The notes under the pieces were generated by a model. It was not told the DNA's origin. It saw nothing but the letters and a program-made list of their open reading frames with translations, and did no database searches. This document shows, piece by piece, positions 15,986 to 25,425 of a stretch of 64,000 nt of DNA. Numbering within the stretch: the first letter of the stretch is position 1; every line of letters starts with the position of its first letter. The stretch lies in contig UQVS01000011.1 of assembly GCA_900544615.1 (NCBI GenBank), positions 10,457 to 74,456 on the forward strand, read 5' to 3'. This DNA is from an uncultured Oscillibacter sp. Lineage in GTDB: Bacteria > Bacillota > Clostridia > Oscillospirales > Oscillospiraceae. The position numbers were made by a program, and so were the translations under genes.

Positions 15986-17845
15986 TCAGCTGTTTTCGTT
16001 TTCCGAATTCTCAGCCGTTTCCGGCGCTTCCTCGCCGAACACCTTCAGAAACGCGTCCCGCTCCATGGTCTCGTGCTCCAGCAGGTATTTTGCCACAGCT
16101 TCCAGCTGTGGCCGGTGTGCTTCCAGAAGATCCTGACAGCGGCTGTAAGCGCCGTCCATCATGGACTTGACCTCCTGATCGATCTGCGCCGCCACCGCTT
16201 CGGAATAGCCACGGCTGTGACCCATGGTACGGCCGATGAACACCTCGTCGTGGCCGCTGTCAAAGGAGACCGTCCCCAGCGTTTCGCTCATGCCGTACAC
16301 CGCCACCATCTTCCGGGCAATGGCGGTAGCCCGCTGAATATCGTTGCTGGCGCCGGTAGAAATATCGCCCAGACACAGGCTCTCCGCCACCCGGCCGCCC
16401 AGCAGCCCCACCAGCTGATCCTCCATGTAGTGCTTGGAAAGGTAGGAGCGATCCTCCTCCGGCAGAGAAATGGTCATGCCGCCGGCCATGCCGCGGGGGA
16501 CAATGGTGATCTGGTTCACCGGGTCCTGCCCTGGCAGGCAGTGCATCACCACAGCGTGCCCCGCCTCATGATAGGCGGTCAGCTCCCGCTCATGCTGGGG
16601 GATCACCCGGCTCTTTTTCTCCGGGCCTGCGATGACCTTGATCTCCGCATCCTTCAGATCCTGCATGGTGATGAAATGCTGATCCTTCCGGGCCGCCAGC
16701 AGCGCACCCTCGTTGATGAGGTTTTCCAGATCCGCGCCGGTGAATCCGGCTGTTCCCTGCGCCAGCTTCCGCAGGCTTACGTCCTCCGCCAGCGGTTTGC
16801 CCTTGGCGTGAACCTTCAGGATCTCCTCCCGGCCCTTGATGTCCGGCAGGCCCACATAGATCTGCCGGTCAAACCGGCCGGGCCGCAGCAGGGCGGGATC
16901 CAGAACGTCCACCCGGTTGGTGGCGGCCAGCACCACAACGCCCTCGTTGGCGGCAAAGCCGTCCATCTCCACCAGCAGCTGGTTCAGGGTCTGCTCCCGC
17001 TCGTCGTGACCGCCGCCAAGGCCCGTGCCGCGCTGGCGGCCCACGGCGTCGATCTCGTCAATGAACACAATGGCGGGAGACTGCTTTTTCGCCTGCTCAA
17101 AGAGATCCCGGACGCGGGACGCGCCTACGCCCACATACAGCTCCACAAAGTCGGAGCCGGAAATGGAGAGGAAGCCCACGCCGGCCTCCCCGGCTACCGC
17201 CTTGGCCAGCAGCGTCTTGCCGGTACCCGGAGGGCCTACCAGCAGCACACCCTTGGGGATGCGGGCGCCCAGATCGATGTATTTCTTTGGATTTTTCATG
17301 AACTCCACGATCTCCTGGAGTTCTTCCTTTTCCTCGTCCGCACCGGCCACATCGTCAAAGGTAACCTGCCGGTCCTTCTCGCTGAGTCCCCGCACCTGCG
17401 CGGTGCCGAACTTGGCCATCCGATCCGGCCCCATGCCGCCCTGCGCCCGCATGGTCATGAAGTACCACATGACGCCGAACAGCAGCGCCATCATCAGGTA
17501 GGGCAGAATGATCTCCAGCCAGTTGGTGGCGTCCGGTGGCGGATAGCTGTAAGATGTGATGATCCCGGCGGCTTTCTGCTCCTTTACCAGATCGTTGAGA
17601 TCACTGTAAAAGAGCGTATAGTCATGGATCCGGCAGCGCACCGGCTGCTCGCTGTCCTTTAGCTTCATCACCAGCGTGCTGGAATCCGTGAACTGGAAGG
17701 ATTCCACCTTCTGCTGCTCAAAAAGCTGCACCATCTGGTCATAGGTCATCTCATCCTGACGGCTCAGCTGGGTCAGCCAGCTGATACACAGGATCACGAT
17801 CAGCAGTAAAGGCAGAATACTGATATTGGGTCTTTTTTTCACCAT
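15986..17845 (-). CDS. ftsH: ATP-dependent zinc metalloprotease FtsH
   Basis: Membrane-anchored AAA+ protease for damaged membrane proteins and short-lived regulators. The 619 residues show a TM helix near 8-25, an extracytoplasmic domain, a second TM near 112-131, Walker A GPPGTGKT (204-211), Walker B IVFIDEIDAVGRQR, SRH ATNRVDVLDPALLRPGRFDR and the zinc site HEAGH around 430. The acidic C-terminal tail is short. It lies downstream of hpt with an 84-base gap holding a GC-rich hairpin. The tilS-hpt-ftsH order is the classical Bacillota arrangement. Confidence 0.97.
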   Translation of the reverse strand: MVKKRPNISILPLLLIVILCISWLTQLSRQDEMTYDQMVQLFEQQKVESFQFTDSSTLVMKLKDSEQPVRCRIHDYTLFYSDLNDLVKEQKAAGIITSYSYPPPDATNWLEIILPYLMMALLFGVMWYFMTMRAQGGMGPDRMAKFGTAQVRGLSEKDRQVTFDDVAGADEEKEELQEIVEFMKNPKKYIDLGARIPKGVLLVGPPGTGKTLLAKAVAGEAGVGFLSISGSDFVELYVGVGASRVRDLFEQAKKQSPAIVFIDEIDAVGRQRGTGLGGGHDEREQTLNQLLVEMDGFAANEGVVVLAATNRVDVLDPALLRPGRFDRQIYVGLPDIKGREEILKVHAKGKPLAEDVSLRKLAQGTAGFTGADLENLINEGALLAARKDQHFITMQDLKDAEIKVIAGPEKKSRVIPQHERELTAYHEAGHAVVMHCLPGQDPVNQITIVPRGMAGGMTISLPEEDRSYLSKHYMEDQLVGLLGGRVAESLCLGDISTGASNDIQRATAIARKMVAVYGMSETLGTVSFDSGHDEVFIGRTMGHSRGYSEAVAAQIDQEVKSMMDGAYSRCQDLLEAHRPQLEAVAKYLLEHETMERDAFLKVFGEEAPETAENSENENS

Positions 17846-17929
17846 ACGGGGGACGCCCCCTTCCTTGCGCTACAGGCAGTTGAAATTGACGGCATCCCCG
17901 GCGCAGGCCGCCGGGGAGCTGCCGGATGC

Positions 17930-18484
17930 TCAGGTATGTTCGTACACAGCGGGCTTCAGCACGCCGATATAGGGCAGGTTGCGGTACAGCTGAGCATAGT
18001 CCAGACCGTAGCCCACCACGAATTCGTCCGGTACCACAAAGCCGGCCAGATCGGCCTCCACCGCCTTTTCCCGGCGGGCGGGCTTATCCAGCAGCGTCAC
18101 GATGGAGATGCTCTTGGCGCCCTTGGTCATCAGGTAGTTCTTCAGGAAGGCCAGCGTGTTGCCGGAGTCCAGAATATCCTCCACAATGACGATCTCCCGG
18201 CCGGTAATATCCTGCTGGAGATCATGGGTGATCTGCACCCGGCCGCTGGACACCGTGCCGTTCTGATAGGAACTGACGGCGATGAACTCCACGTCGCACA
18301 TCAGCTGGGAGGCCCGCACCAGGTCCGCCATGAAAATGAAGGAGCCTTTCAGCACGCCCAGAAACAGGGGGCGGCGGCCCTCATACTTCTGATACAGCGC
18401 CGCGCCCAGCTCGGCGATCCGGGCTTTCAGCTCCTCCTCCGTCACCAGAACCTTCAGAATATCCTGTTCCATTTCACTGTTCAT
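17930..18484 (-). CDS. hpt: Hypoxanthine phosphoribosyltransferase
   Basis: Purine salvage enzyme that makes IMP/GMP from hypoxanthine/guanine and PRPP. The 184 residues carry the PRPP-binding motif VIVEDILDSGNTL (residues 99-111) and the flexible-loop SSYQNGTVSSGRV. Start ATG 18484 follows AGAGGAG and overlaps the tilS stop by four bases (ATGA), giving translational coupling. A longer frame to 18520 exists but lacks a ribosome site. Confidence 0.96.
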   Translation of the reverse strand: MNSEMEQDILKVLVTEEELKARIAELGAALYQKYEGRRPLFLGVLKGSFIFMADLVRASQLMCDVEFIAVSSYQNGTVSSGRVQITHDLQQDITGREIVIVEDILDSGNTLAFLKNYLMTKGAKSISIVTLLDKPARREKAVEADLAGFVVPDEFVVGYGLDYAQLYRNLPYIGVLKPAVYEHT

Positions 18485-19803
18485 ACGTTCTCTCCTCTGT
18501 CTTTGTAAAATATCACCCACGCCGCGGTTTCATGCCGGTCCGGCGCAAAATTTTCATCCAGTCCCAAGCCCGGCGTAGCCGCGGCCTGTCCGTTGACCCG
18601 CAGCACCGGCAGCCGATCCCGTTCCTCCGGGGACAGTCCCCTGTCCATGCACAGCCGCTTCACCGTGCGGCCGTTCAGCCGGTCACGGGGATGCCAGACG
18701 GTCACGCTCAGCGCCGCCCCCTGCGGGAAGGAGAATGCCAGCCCCGCCTGTTCCGGCTCCGTTGTCAATGTGATGCGCCAATCGCCGAAATCTGCCGTTT
18801 CTCCCGGCAGGAGGCTCCGCTCCTCCGGCAGCGCCGGGTCTCTGCGAAACCGAAGATCGTCCCGCTCCCGGTATACCGTCACCCCATAGGGCAGGGACAG
18901 CTGCCCCTGCTTCAGCTCCAGCACATCCCGGACATGGGCGGCAGTCAGATCCTTTCGGTGTCCGCAGACGCGGCTCAGCAGCTGCCGCACAGCGCGGCCC
19001 GTCACCGCCTCCGCCTGTCCCACAAGCACATCCAGCGGCAGGATCGCCTCCTGACCGGGGGAAATCTCCGCCTTTTCCAGCAGCCGTTCCGCCGCAGCAT
19101 CCAGCGCTTCTTCATCCTGCCGCAGCAGATCCGCCGTGCGGCTCATATTCTCCACGGCCCGCGGGTTCAGCTGCCGCAGAACCGGCAGAACCTGATGGCG
19201 CAGCACGTTCCGCGCCGCATCGTCCATCTGGTTGGTGGAATCTTCCACATAGGGGACGTCATGCGCCCCGGCATAATCCGCCAGCTCCTGACGGGTCACT
19301 TGCAGGAACGGCCGCAGGAGATCCTCCCGTTCCGGCGGGATGCCGGTGAGCCCCCGCAGCCCCGTCCCCCGCAGGAGATTCAGCAGCATGGTTTCCGCAT
19401 TGTCATCGGCGTGGTGGGCTGTCAGTACGCAGCGGCATCCCAACGCCGTTTTCTGCTGGTTGAGAAAGGCGTACCGGGCTTCCCGCGCCGCCTCTTCCAG
19501 AGACATCCTCTTCCGGGCGGCCAGCGCCCGGACGTCTCCACGTCCGGAAACGAAGGGGATCTCATGGGCGCCGCACCAGTCCCGGACGAACCGCTCGTCC
19601 CGGTCTGATTCCGCGCCCCGGAGCTGGTGGTTGAAATGGGCGGCGGCGACGTTCAGATTCCGCTCCCGCCCCCAGGTGGCCAGAAGATGCAGCAGACACA
19701 TGGAATCCAGCCCGCCGGACACCGCCGCCAGCACCGGCGCTTCTGCGCCGCAGAGTCCCGTCAGGCACGCTTTGGCGGCAGCGAGGTCACTCGTCCTCGT
19801 CAT
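18481..19803 (-). CDS. tilS: tRNA(Ile)-lysidine synthase
   Basis: Modifies the AUA-reading tRNA by adding lysine to C34, making it isoleucine-specific. The 440 residues have the PP-loop SGGLDS (29-34), the HFNHQLRG and AHHADDNAETMLLNLLRG signatures, and a C-terminal substrate-binding domain ending in YKDRG. ATG 19803 is the first start in the catalytic frame that makes sense; it overlaps the end of dnaB by 17 bases. Longer open reading up to 20043 is a dnaB shadow. Confidence 0.94.
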   Translation of the reverse strand: MTRTSDLAAAKACLTGLCGAEAPVLAAVSGGLDSMCLLHLLATWGRERNLNVAAAHFNHQLRGAESDRDERFVRDWCGAHEIPFVSGRGDVRALAARKRMSLEEAAREARYAFLNQQKTALGCRCVLTAHHADDNAETMLLNLLRGTGLRGLTGIPPEREDLLRPFLQVTRQELADYAGAHDVPYVEDSTNQMDDAARNVLRHQVLPVLRQLNPRAVENMSRTADLLRQDEEALDAAAERLLEKAEISPGQEAILPLDVLVGQAEAVTGRAVRQLLSRVCGHRKDLTAAHVRDVLELKQGQLSLPYGVTVYRERDDLRFRRDPALPEERSLLPGETADFGDWRITLTTEPEQAGLAFSFPQGAALSVTVWHPRDRLNGRTVKRLCMDRGLSPEERDRLPVLRVNGQAAATPGLGLDENFAPDRHETAAWVIFYKDRGENV

Positions 19804-21136
19804 ACCGATTTTCCAGTGTGGCAAAGGTGGTATACTCCGGCATCCACCGCAGCTCCACCTTGCCGGTTTCGCCGTGGCGGTTTTTCGCCACGATGCACTC
19901 GGCAATATTCCGCTTTTCGGAGTCCTCGTTATAGTAATCGTCCCGGTACAGGAACAGTACGATATCGGCGTCCTGCTCGATAGCGCCGGATTCACGGAGA
20001 TCCGACAGCATGGGGCGTTTATCGTCACGCTTTTCGTTGGCACGGGACAGCTGGCTCAGGCAGATCACCGGCACATTCAGTTCCTTTGCCATGATCTTCA
20101 GCATACGGGACATATCGCTGACCACCTGCTGGCGGCTCTCGCCGCCGCCCTTGCTCCCGGCGGAAGTCATCAGCTGCAAGTAGTCGATGACCACCAGACC
20201 CAGACTGTCAATCCGGCGGCATTTTGCGTTCATGTCCGCCACGGACAGCATGGGATTATCGTCAATTCGGATGTCCACCTTATTCAGCACGCCTGCGGCG
20301 GCGGCAATCTTCTCCCAGTCCGTCTCCCGAAGGGAGCCAGTGCGGAGCCGTCCGCTTTCCACGCAGGCCTCGGAGCTTAAAAGCCGGGTGGCCAGCTGTT
20401 CCCGCGACATTTCCAGAGAGAACACCGCCACCGTCTTTTTCTCCGCCTTCGCCACATTCAGCGCCACGTTCAGAGCAAAGGAGGTCTTGCCCATACCGGG
20501 ACGGGCGGCCAGCAGGATCAGGTCGGACTTGTTCAGTCCCGTGATCTTACGGTCCACGGCGGAAAGGCCGGTGGAAAGTCCCGGCAGGTGGCTCTCGTTC
20601 TCGCTCATTTCGCTGAGGCGGTCCAGCACGTCCGGCAGCACCATCCGCAGAGGAACCATCTCCTGTGCGCTCTGCCCCCGGCGGACGGCGTAGATCTTCT
20701 GCTCGGCGGCTTCCAGAATGTCGCCAGCCTCGCCGACGCCCTCCTGCACCAGCGCCGTGATCTCTCCCGCCGCCTGCGCTACGCCCCGCAGCAGCGCCTT
20801 ATCATGAACGATGGCCACATACTCCATGACATTGGCGCTGGTGGGGGTGATCTCCATCAGCTGGGCCAGATAGGAGCGGGTGGTGTTTTCATCGTAGGTG
20901 CCTGCCTTCCGCATCTCCTCGCAGACGGTGATGCCGTCAATGGGGCGGGCGTAGGTGAACATGGTATAGATCGTCTCAAAGATCTCCCGGTTCTGCCGGA
21001 GGTAGAAATCCGAAGGCACCAGCTTATCCATTACGTCCTTGACGCAGCCCTCGTCGATGAGCATGGAGCCTAAAACAGCCTGCTCCCCCTCCAGAGAGTG
21101 GGGCATCTGCCGGATCAGCAGATCTTCATTCGCCAT
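19787..21136 (-). CDS. dnaB: Replicative DNA helicase
   Basis: Hexameric helicase that unwinds DNA at the fork. The 449 residues show the N-terminal domain (PHSLEGEQAVLGSMLID), a linker, and a RecA-like core with Walker A AARPGMGKTSFALN, Walker B VVIDYLQLM and DLRESGAIEQDAD. AGGAGGG precedes ATG 21136. It usually sits directly after rplI; here 326 bases intervene. Expressed with tilS by overlap. Confidence 0.97.
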   Translation of the reverse strand: MANEDLLIRQMPHSLEGEQAVLGSMLIDEGCVKDVMDKLVPSDFYLRQNREIFETIYTMFTYARPIDGITVCEEMRKAGTYDENTTRSYLAQLMEITPTSANVMEYVAIVHDKALLRGVAQAAGEITALVQEGVGEAGDILEAAEQKIYAVRRGQSAQEMVPLRMVLPDVLDRLSEMSENESHLPGLSTGLSAVDRKITGLNKSDLILLAARPGMGKTSFALNVALNVAKAEKKTVAVFSLEMSREQLATRLLSSEACVESGRLRTGSLRETDWEKIAAAAGVLNKVDIRIDDNPMLSVADMNAKCRRIDSLGLVVIDYLQLMTSAGSKGGGESRQQVVSDMSRMLKIMAKELNVPVICLSQLSRANEKRDDKRPMLSDLRESGAIEQDADIVLFLYRDDYYNEDSEKRNIAECIVAKNRHGETGKVELRWMPEYTTFATLENRYDEDE

Positions 21137-21462
21137 GGGACCCTCCTTTCCGCTTCCCCGGAAGCGCGATTTTCATACAATCATTTTTGTCAGGGCGTCC
21201 CCCAGGGGCGCCTCTCTTGCCCCTGCGGGGCAATTCACCTTCTGTACCTGACAAAAACACATTGACTCAGCTGCCTTGGACAGCGTTCACCAGTGAGCGG
21301 ATCTCACTGGTGCGGGGGTTGCTCAAAGGGAAACCGCCGCAGCGCCGCCAGTGGCGGAATAAGCAAGGCTGTTTCGAGGATGCGGCACGATTTGCAGTCT
21401 TATCATAGAGACTGCAAATCGTATTGCCGCGACGGTGTATCCTGATCCCCCTTGAATTAGTC
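21137..21462. repeat. Hairpin-rich insertion-like spacer between rplI and dnaB
   Basis: No gene is supported. It contains an outer inverted repeat TTTTGTCAGG (21185-21194) and CCTGACAAAA near 21245-21254 around a GC-rich hairpin. It also has a 10-bp stem CACCAGTGAG/CTCACTGGTG near 21289-21313 and a perfect 14-bp stem ACGATTTGCAGTCT (21387-21400) with its complement 21409-21422. The pile of palindromes looks like one or more small mobile repeats. Short open frames on both strands are repeat-derived. Confidence 0.55.
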
Positions 21463-21912
21463 TTACTTCTCCTCGCAGACGGTGACATACACCGTGCCGC
21501 TGACCTCAAAGCCCAGCTTGGCCTTTACCTGATAGCTGCCGTAGGCCTTGATCGGCTCGTCCAGCACCAGCTTCTGCTTGGGGATGTCCACACCGTGCTG
21601 AGCCTTGAGGCCCTCGGAAATTTCCTTGCTGGTCACAGCGCCGAAGAGCTTGCCGCCGTTGCCGGCCTTAGCGCTGATCTTCACGGGGCAGTTTTCCAGC
21701 TTCCCGGCGATCTCCTCCGCCTCGGCCTTCAGCCGCGCCTCCTCGGCCTTCCGGGCCTTCTCCTTCAGGTTCATGGTGTTGATGGCGTCCGCCGTGGCGG
21801 GGACCGCCAGCTTCCGGGGCAGGAGGAAGTTTCGGCCGTAGCCCTCGGAAACCTCGATCATCTCGCCCTTCTTGCCCTGCCCCCGGACATCCTGCTGTAA
21901 AATCACTTTCAT
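21463..21912 (-). CDS. rplI: 50S ribosomal protein L9
   Basis: The 149 residues begin MKVILQQDVRGQGKKGEMIEV, the conserved 23S-binding N-terminal domain with VSEGYGRNFLLPRKLA, then the long connecting helix (about 45-75) and the C-terminal domain. ATG 21912 is preferred over the in-frame GTG at 21927 because GAGG lies nine bases upstream and L9 starts there. Only one base separates it from the stop of the small membrane gene upstream. Confidence 0.96.
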   Translation of the reverse strand: MKVILQQDVRGQGKKGEMIEVSEGYGRNFLLPRKLAVPATADAINTMNLKEKARKAEEARLKAEAEEIAGKLENCPVKISAKAGNGGKLFGAVTSKEISEGLKAQHGVDIPKQKLVLDEPIKAYGSYQVKAKLGFEVSGTVYVTVCEEK

Positions 21913-21913
21913 A

Positions 21914-22165
21914 TTATATATCCTCACTTTCCGGATGTTCTGAATGAATTTGCTTTTTCAATTCCTGAAGCTCTGCTTCCAGCGCTTCGACCTTTTGCGC
22001 CGTACTGCTCCACGCGCAGACAGCAATTGCCAGAATCAGCGCGATCACGGCACCTGCCCGATAGATGCCGACGCCTCTGAGATCAAACAGCATCCACCCG
22101 CCGAAGAAGATAAATACCTCCATCAGGATCAGACAGACCGCATAGGTTTTCAAAAACGCTTTCAT
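21914..22165 (-). CDS. Small membrane protein with two TM segments and a coiled coil
   Basis: The 83 residues have hydrophobic helices about 8-30 and 36-55, then the charged helix KVEALEAELQELKKQI. No family recognised. It starts at ATG 22165 after GAGGCGG, overlapping the gdpP stop region, and ends one base before rplI, so it is part of the gdpP-rplI transcript. Perhaps an accessory of membrane-bound GdpP; this is only positional inference. Confidence 0.75.
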   Translation of the reverse strand: MKAFLKTYAVCLILMEVFIFFGGWMLFDLRGVGIYRAGAVIALILAIAVCAWSSTAQKVEALEAELQELKKQIHSEHPESEDI

Positions 22166-22173
22166 AGGCCGCC

Positions 22174-24168
22174 TCACTTTTCAAAATACGCGTCCAGCAC
22201 GCCGATGAGCTGCTGGCGGACGCTCTCCGGGTCGGAATCTCCCACCCGGCCGCCTGCGGTGGTGGAATTTCCGCCGCCGCCCAGCGCTTCCAGGATCACC
22301 TGCACGTTGATCTCCCCCAGAGACCGGGCGGACATCAGCACGGCCCCCTCGGCAGCGTAGATCACGAAGGACGCCTGCACCCCCTTGAGGGTCAGCAGCT
22401 CATCCGCCGCCTGCGCCGCCGCAATGCGGTCTACACCCGGCTCCTCCACCACAGAGATGGCGATATTGCCCCGGTACATCTCCGCCCGACGGATAATGTC
22501 GTATTTGGTGACCATGTCCTTGAGATCGTTCTGGAACAGCCGCTGCACCTCCGCCGTATCTGCGCCGGAACGGCGCAGGAAGGCCGCCGCCTCAAAGGTA
22601 CGGCCGCCGGTGCGCTGGGTGAAGTGCTTGGTGTCCAGCACGATACCGGCCAGCAGCGCCCCCGCTTCCTCCCGCAGAAGGTCGGTGGGTTCGATGAGGT
22701 ATTGCAGCAGCTCCGTCACCAGTTCGCTGGCAGAGGAGGCATACGGCTCGTGGAAGCTGAACGCCGCGTTTTCGATGTAGCTGGCCGCCCGGCGGTGATG
22801 GTCGATGACCGCCACCCGGTTGCTGGATTCCAGCAGCTGGGGGCTTTCCACCATGTCGGGACGGTTGGTGTCCACCACCACCAGCAGGGTGTCCGCTTTC
22901 ATTTGCAGGAACGCATCGCCGGGATCGAGAAACACGTTCTCATACTCCGGCAGGGCGTTCAGCCGTTCCAGCATGGTTCGGGCGGCATTGTGATCCGCGT
23001 CGATGATGATGTGCGCCTGCTTGCCCCGCTTCCGGGCGGCGCAGCAAATGCCTGCCGCCGCGCCCACAGCGTCCATATCCGCGAAGGTGTGGCCCATGAT
23101 GTAGACCTCGCCTGCATCGGCGATCAGCTCCCGGAAGGCGTTGGCCATGACCCGCGACTTCACCTTGGTGCGCTTTTCCGTGGCTTTGGTACGGCCGCCG
23201 TAAAACGCGAAATCCACCTGATTCCGCACCACCGCCTGATCGCCGCCCCGGCTCAGCGCCATTTCCAGCGACAGCTTGGCGTTTTTGTACAGCTCCGGGA
23301 TGCTGGGGGAGTCCATGCCCACGCCGATGGACAGGGTGGGATGAACGTTCTCCGCCACCTTGATGCTGCGGATGGTATCCAGAATGGAGAACTTTTCCTC
23401 CACAAAGTGCTGGAAATACTGTTCTTCAAAGAGAAACAGGTAATGATCCCGGTCGGTTTTCAGCAGGACGCCCTGTCCGGCGCTGGCCCAGACGCGGAGC
23501 TTTTCGTCGATCTGTGCCAGAATGGCGCTGCGCTGGGTATCCTCGCAGGCTTTCATCAGATCCTCGTAGTTGTCCAGCATCAGAATGGCCGCAACGGGAC
23601 GGCTGGCTTCATAGACTTCTTTCAGGTGATCGGCCTCCGTGGTCTCCACCCAGTAGGTGGTGGCCACCATGCTCTGGACGCCGCTGCGGCTCCGGGAGCG
23701 CACCAGACTGCCGTAGACCCGGAAGCGGTGGCTGTTCAGCGTCACCCGCTCCGGGCTTTCCTGCTTGCCGGCGAGCAGCCACTGGATCTGGAAGTCCGGC
23801 GCCGCTTCGGAAAGCCGCATCTCAAAAAGATGCTCCCGGACACCGGCCAGCTGCAAAAAGCTCTCGTTGCTCCAGATGATCTCCCCGGTATCCGGCCGGA
23901 ACACCAGCGTGGGCAGAGGGGAATTGATGAGGGTGGACTTGCTGGCGGTGTCCACGCTGCCAGTCACGGAGTCGATGTACTGCAAAACGCTCTGGCGGCG
24001 TTTCTGATTGCTCTGCCGGAAGTAGACGTACAGCAGCACCATCACCACAGCCTCCGCCAGAGCCAGCTTCCAGTTCACGGGAATAGCCGCCGCCACAAAC
24101 AGCAGCATGAAAAAGAAGTAGAATTTCAGGTTCGGCTCCAGCAGGCGGGAAAGTTTCTTGTTGCTCAT
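22174..24168 (-). CDS. gdpP: Cyclic-di-AMP phosphodiesterase, GdpP family
   Basis: Membrane signalling enzyme that hydrolyses c-di-AMP. The 664 residues show two N-terminal TM helices (about 18-50), a PAS-like domain (about 75-140), a degenerate GGDEF domain (about 165-300) and DHH/DHHA1 catalytic domains. The metal motifs are IMGHTFADMDAVG, VVVDTNRPD, VIDHHRRAA and the C-terminal EALGGGGNSTTAGGRV. ATG 24168 follows GAGG with six-base spacing. Its own promoter is at 24251-24279. The gdpP-rplI-dnaB order is typical for Bacillota. Confidence 0.95.
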   Translation of the reverse strand: MSNKKLSRLLEPNLKFYFFFMLLFVAAAIPVNWKLALAEAVVMVLLYVYFRQSNQKRRQSVLQYIDSVTGSVDTASKSTLINSPLPTLVFRPDTGEIIWSNESFLQLAGVREHLFEMRLSEAAPDFQIQWLLAGKQESPERVTLNSHRFRVYGSLVRSRSRSGVQSMVATTYWVETTEADHLKEVYEASRPVAAILMLDNYEDLMKACEDTQRSAILAQIDEKLRVWASAGQGVLLKTDRDHYLFLFEEQYFQHFVEEKFSILDTIRSIKVAENVHPTLSIGVGMDSPSIPELYKNAKLSLEMALSRGGDQAVVRNQVDFAFYGGRTKATEKRTKVKSRVMANAFRELIADAGEVYIMGHTFADMDAVGAAAGICCAARKRGKQAHIIIDADHNAARTMLERLNALPEYENVFLDPGDAFLQMKADTLLVVVDTNRPDMVESPQLLESSNRVAVIDHHRRAASYIENAAFSFHEPYASSASELVTELLQYLIEPTDLLREEAGALLAGIVLDTKHFTQRTGGRTFEAAAFLRRSGADTAEVQRLFQNDLKDMVTKYDIIRRAEMYRGNIAISVVEEPGVDRIAAAQAADELLTLKGVQASFVIYAAEGAVLMSARSLGEINVQVILEALGGGGNSTTAGGRVGDSDPESVRQQLIGVLDAYFEK

Positions 24169-24250
24169 TCCATACCTCGCTCTCAAAGAGGCTCGGAGCG
24201 CCGGAAGCGGCTGGCCGCAGGCGCACCGGTTTCATTCGATAGATTTATAT

Positions 24251-24279
24251 ATTATACCAGTATGCCCACTGTTTCGCAA
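24251..24279 (-). promoter_or_regulatory. Promoter of the gdpP-rplI(-dnaB) transcript
   Basis: Minus strand TTGCGA (24274-24279), a 17-base spacer and consensus TATAAT (24251-24256). Confidence 0.85.
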
Positions 24280-24350
24280 TGGCATTTCCGCCGAAATCCA
24301 AGAATTCCGGCGGAAAGCCGCCCCACTCTGTACTGCCCTCCAAATGCGGA

Positions 24351-24380
24351 AACCGCCCTGCGCCGCAGCGCAGGACGGTT
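24351..24380 (-). terminator. Terminator of the orphan lacI-type gene
   Basis: A 13-bp stem with one mismatch (AACCG...CCTGCGC with its complement, loop CGCA), 20 bases past the stop at 24400. Confidence 0.6.
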
Positions 24381-24399
24381 AAAACAAGGCGGTGCTTTC

Positions 24400-25425
24400 T
24401 CAGAGGGTCTCCGCGTTGAGGATGGGGCAGGCCGTATCGTAGCAGTCCCGGTCCGGCTGCTGGCCCAGCAGGGCGCCGAAGAGCAGCTTCAGCGCCTGAT
24501 AGGGCTGATAGGCCAGATCCTGACCGATGGTGAAGTCCACCTGACTATCCCGCAGCAGCGTCTGGATCTCCGGGCCGCAGTCATGGGTCAGGACGTGGAC
24601 GCTGCCCGTCAGCCCCCGCTCCCGGATCACCTCCGCGCAGGCAGGTGCGCTGGGGTTTGCCATATACACCAGCTTCAGATCCGGGTGGGCGTCCAGCGCA
24701 TCCCGCACCGCCTCCGCCGTTTTTCGGTCATCCCGGTGGGTGGCCTTTACCACACCGCTTCCGGCAGGGATCCCCCGTTCCTCCAGCCGTTCCAGAAAAC
24801 CGTCCACGCGGGCCTTATGGGCGCTGTACACCGGGTCGGCATAGATCACCAGAAACGGATCCCCAGCCCGGAGGAACCGGGACGCGATCTCCCCCGCCAC
24901 CCGTCCGGCATGGCGGCCGTCCTCGCCCACATAGCACAGGCGGCGGCCGCCGGGGACGTCGGAGTTGAAGGTAGCCACCGGGATCCCCTTATCCGCCAGC
25001 CATTCCATGGTCACACGGATCTCCGGCGTGCCAGAGGCGCACAGGGCGACGGCCTGCGCGCCCGCATCCACCGCTTCCCGCAGCAGGCGGCGGCACGCCG
25101 CCTCGTCCTCTCTGGCGTAGGTTCGGACATCCAGCGTCACATTGTAGTCCCGGTATTCTTCCAGGAAGCGGGTCACGCCCGCTTCCATTTCGTCCTGCAC
25201 ATAGCCCTTCTCCCACTCCGGCTGTACCAGCGCCAGATGCCGGGGCGTGCCGCTGGTCGCCAGCGCACTGGCCATGCGGTTGGGGTGGTAGTCCAGTTCT
25301 TCCAGCACCTGAAGCACCCGTTCCCGCACCTCCGCTTTCACATAAGGGCGGTCATGGAGTACCCGATCCACAGTTCCAATGGACACGCCGGCCCGCTCCG
25401 CGATCATTTTGATGGTGGTCCGCAT
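24400..25425 (-). CDS. LacI-family transcriptional regulator, orphan
   Basis: The 341 residues have an N-terminal HTH TIKMIAERAGVSIGTVDRVL (about 4-23) and a sugar-binding-like effector domain (VATFNSDVPG, YVGEDGRHAGR, THDCGPEIQ). The IGTVDRVLHDR variant is typical of LacI members whose effector domain resembles ribose- or xylose-type binding proteins. GGAAAGGG precedes ATG 25425. No sugar genes adjoin it, so targets are elsewhere or include itself. The palindrome TTTGTATACAAA 141 bases upstream is a candidate site. Confidence 0.9.
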   Translation of the reverse strand: MRTTIKMIAERAGVSIGTVDRVLHDRPYVKAEVRERVLQVLEELDYHPNRMASALATSGTPRHLALVQPEWEKGYVQDEMEAGVTRFLEEYRDYNVTLDVRTYAREDEAACRRLLREAVDAGAQAVALCASGTPEIRVTMEWLADKGIPVATFNSDVPGGRRLCYVGEDGRHAGRVAGEIASRFLRAGDPFLVIYADPVYSAHKARVDGFLERLEERGIPAGSGVVKATHRDDRKTAEAVRDALDAHPDLKLVYMANPSAPACAEVIRERGLTGSVHVLTHDCGPEIQTLLRDSQVDFTIGQDLAYQPYQALKLLFGALLGQQPDRDCYDTACPILNAETL

